A stretch of 64,000 nt of DNA from RGIG4079 sp045637505 (GTDB taxonomy: Bacteria; Bacteroidota; Bacteroidia; Bacteroidales; Muribaculaceae), in assembly GCA_045637505.1 (NCBI GenBank), contig JAZTZO010000022.1:30789-94788 (forward strand), written 5' to 3'. Under the pieces are notes generated by a model. It ran no database searches and was not told the DNA's origin. It saw only the letters and a program-made list of their open reading frames with translations. The translations under genes and the position numbers were made by a program. Shown in pieces: positions 63,761-64,000 of the stretch (position 1 is its first letter; the number at the start of each line of letters is the position of its first letter).

Positions 63761-63883
63761 AACCTCGCAGAGCTCACGAGTGAGCGAGCAGTGTATGTCG
63801 GCTTGCCGGTACACGATTGCGAGCCTCACCGTAACTGGCACGAAGTGACGAGGTGGTAAAAAAATATGTCTTTTCTGTCATTC

Positions 63884-63891
63884 TATATTTG
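63884..63891 (+). promoter_or_regulatory. Candidate -7 box before the edge palindrome
   Basis: TATATTTG; no TTTG 19-21 bp upstream. It would drive transcription through the palindrome toward the right edge. Confidence 0.35.
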
Positions 63892-63899
63892 CAAAAGGA

Positions 63900-63929
63900 A
63901 CGAAGATAGCGAAATTTCGCTATCTTCGT
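63900..63929. repeat. Perfect 30-bp palindrome
   Basis: Arm ACGAAGATAGCGAAA followed at once by its reverse complement, no spacer. It lies 8 bp after a TATATTTG box and is followed by no T-run, so it is not a standard terminator. Confidence 0.8.
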
Positions 63930-63963
63930 AAACCCAGAAGCAGTAAAGGTATAAGATTATTAA

Positions 63964-64000
63964 ATGTCATTGGTTAAAAACCGTACAGAATGTAAATCCC
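63964..64000 (+). CDS. Possible gene start at the right edge
   Basis: ATG at 63964 opens 12 codons (MSLVKNRTECKS) before the window ends, with AGTAAAGG about 13 nt upstream. Too short to identify; it may be nothing. Confidence 0.2.
   Translation, partial: MSLVKNRTECKS

Larger units (their letters stand above)
63485..64000. other. Non-coding upstream region of the second T9SS gene
   Basis: Contains the promoter, a CTCCT/AGGAG palindrome (63728-63760), the segment matching 56781-56858 inverted, GGCACGAAGTGACGAGGTGG (as at 54225 and 56969), and a perfect 30-bp palindrome near the right edge. Confidence 0.75.

Noticed and set aside
46555..64000. Insertion sequence with transposase
   Set aside because: Despite abundant repeats no transposase-like frame exists in the region.

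Overview
The window looks like a Bacteroidales chromosome, probably of the Muribaculaceae/Prevotella side of the order. The reasons are: repeated promoters of the Bacteroidetes type (TTTG, 19-21 bp, TAnnTTTG); two giant secreted proteins with type IX secretion (T9SS) C-terminal sorting domains; many lipoproteins; a NodT-type outer-membrane efflux lipoprotein; and a SAM-II riboswitch upstream of metK. The species assignment is inference. Coding is dense up to about 46.5 kb and then becomes repeat-rich and sparse.

Layout. 1-6.8 kb (minus strand): pckA (partial), an MBL hydrolase with an RsmI-like methyltransferase, a PpiD-like periplasmic foldase, and metK with promoter and SAM-II riboswitch. 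7-12 kb (plus): two small unknown genes, ksgA-mgtE, and two membrane-anchored unknowns. 12-16.3 kb (minus): a twin-cassette ABC ATPase, and menA translationally coupled to an AAA/DUF4435 gene. 16.4-20.8 kb (plus): a lipoprotein, a glutaminyl-cyclase-like M28 protein with sufE, and a POT transporter. 20.9-24.1 kb: a WYL regulator divergent from rtcB with a perfect palindrome between them, then a cytidylate-kinase-like gene. 24.1-30 kb: a DUF308 membrane protein, a macro-like protein, an SGNH hydrolase, a mtnN-luxS-AlbA_2 operon and a beta-helix lipoprotein. 30-31.3 kb: an AAA/DUF4143 ATPase.

31.4-36.2 kb is a small genomic island in the 3' end of tRNA-Gly(UCC). It is flanked by a ~75-bp direct repeat made of the tRNA 3' end plus its terminator. 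It carries an OmpA/WG-repeat lipoprotein, a TPR/beta-barrel protein, a highly structured intergenic element and a HEPN-MNT (HepT/MntA) toxin-antitoxin pair, but no integrase. 36.2-46.6 kb (minus) is again housekeeping: tRNA-Gly, tRNA-Tyr, a helical-repeat protein with ribH, recF-DUF721-thioesterase, lpxA, and an RND efflux operon.

46.6-64 kb is dominated by secreted proteins and intergenic repeats: a 480-residue secreted protein, and two paralogous FN3/T9SS giants (1611 and 1984 residues) whose 3' ends, terminators and downstream spacers are nearly identical. Between the giants, inside ~0.5-kb direct repeats, sits a tripartite HipB-HipS-HipT kinase toxin-antitoxin module with its own operator palindromes. 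The most interesting items are the WYL/rtcB control region, the tRNA-Gly island, the HipBST module with a Thr-x-Thr loop and its flanking repeats, and the structured element at about 35.2 kb.
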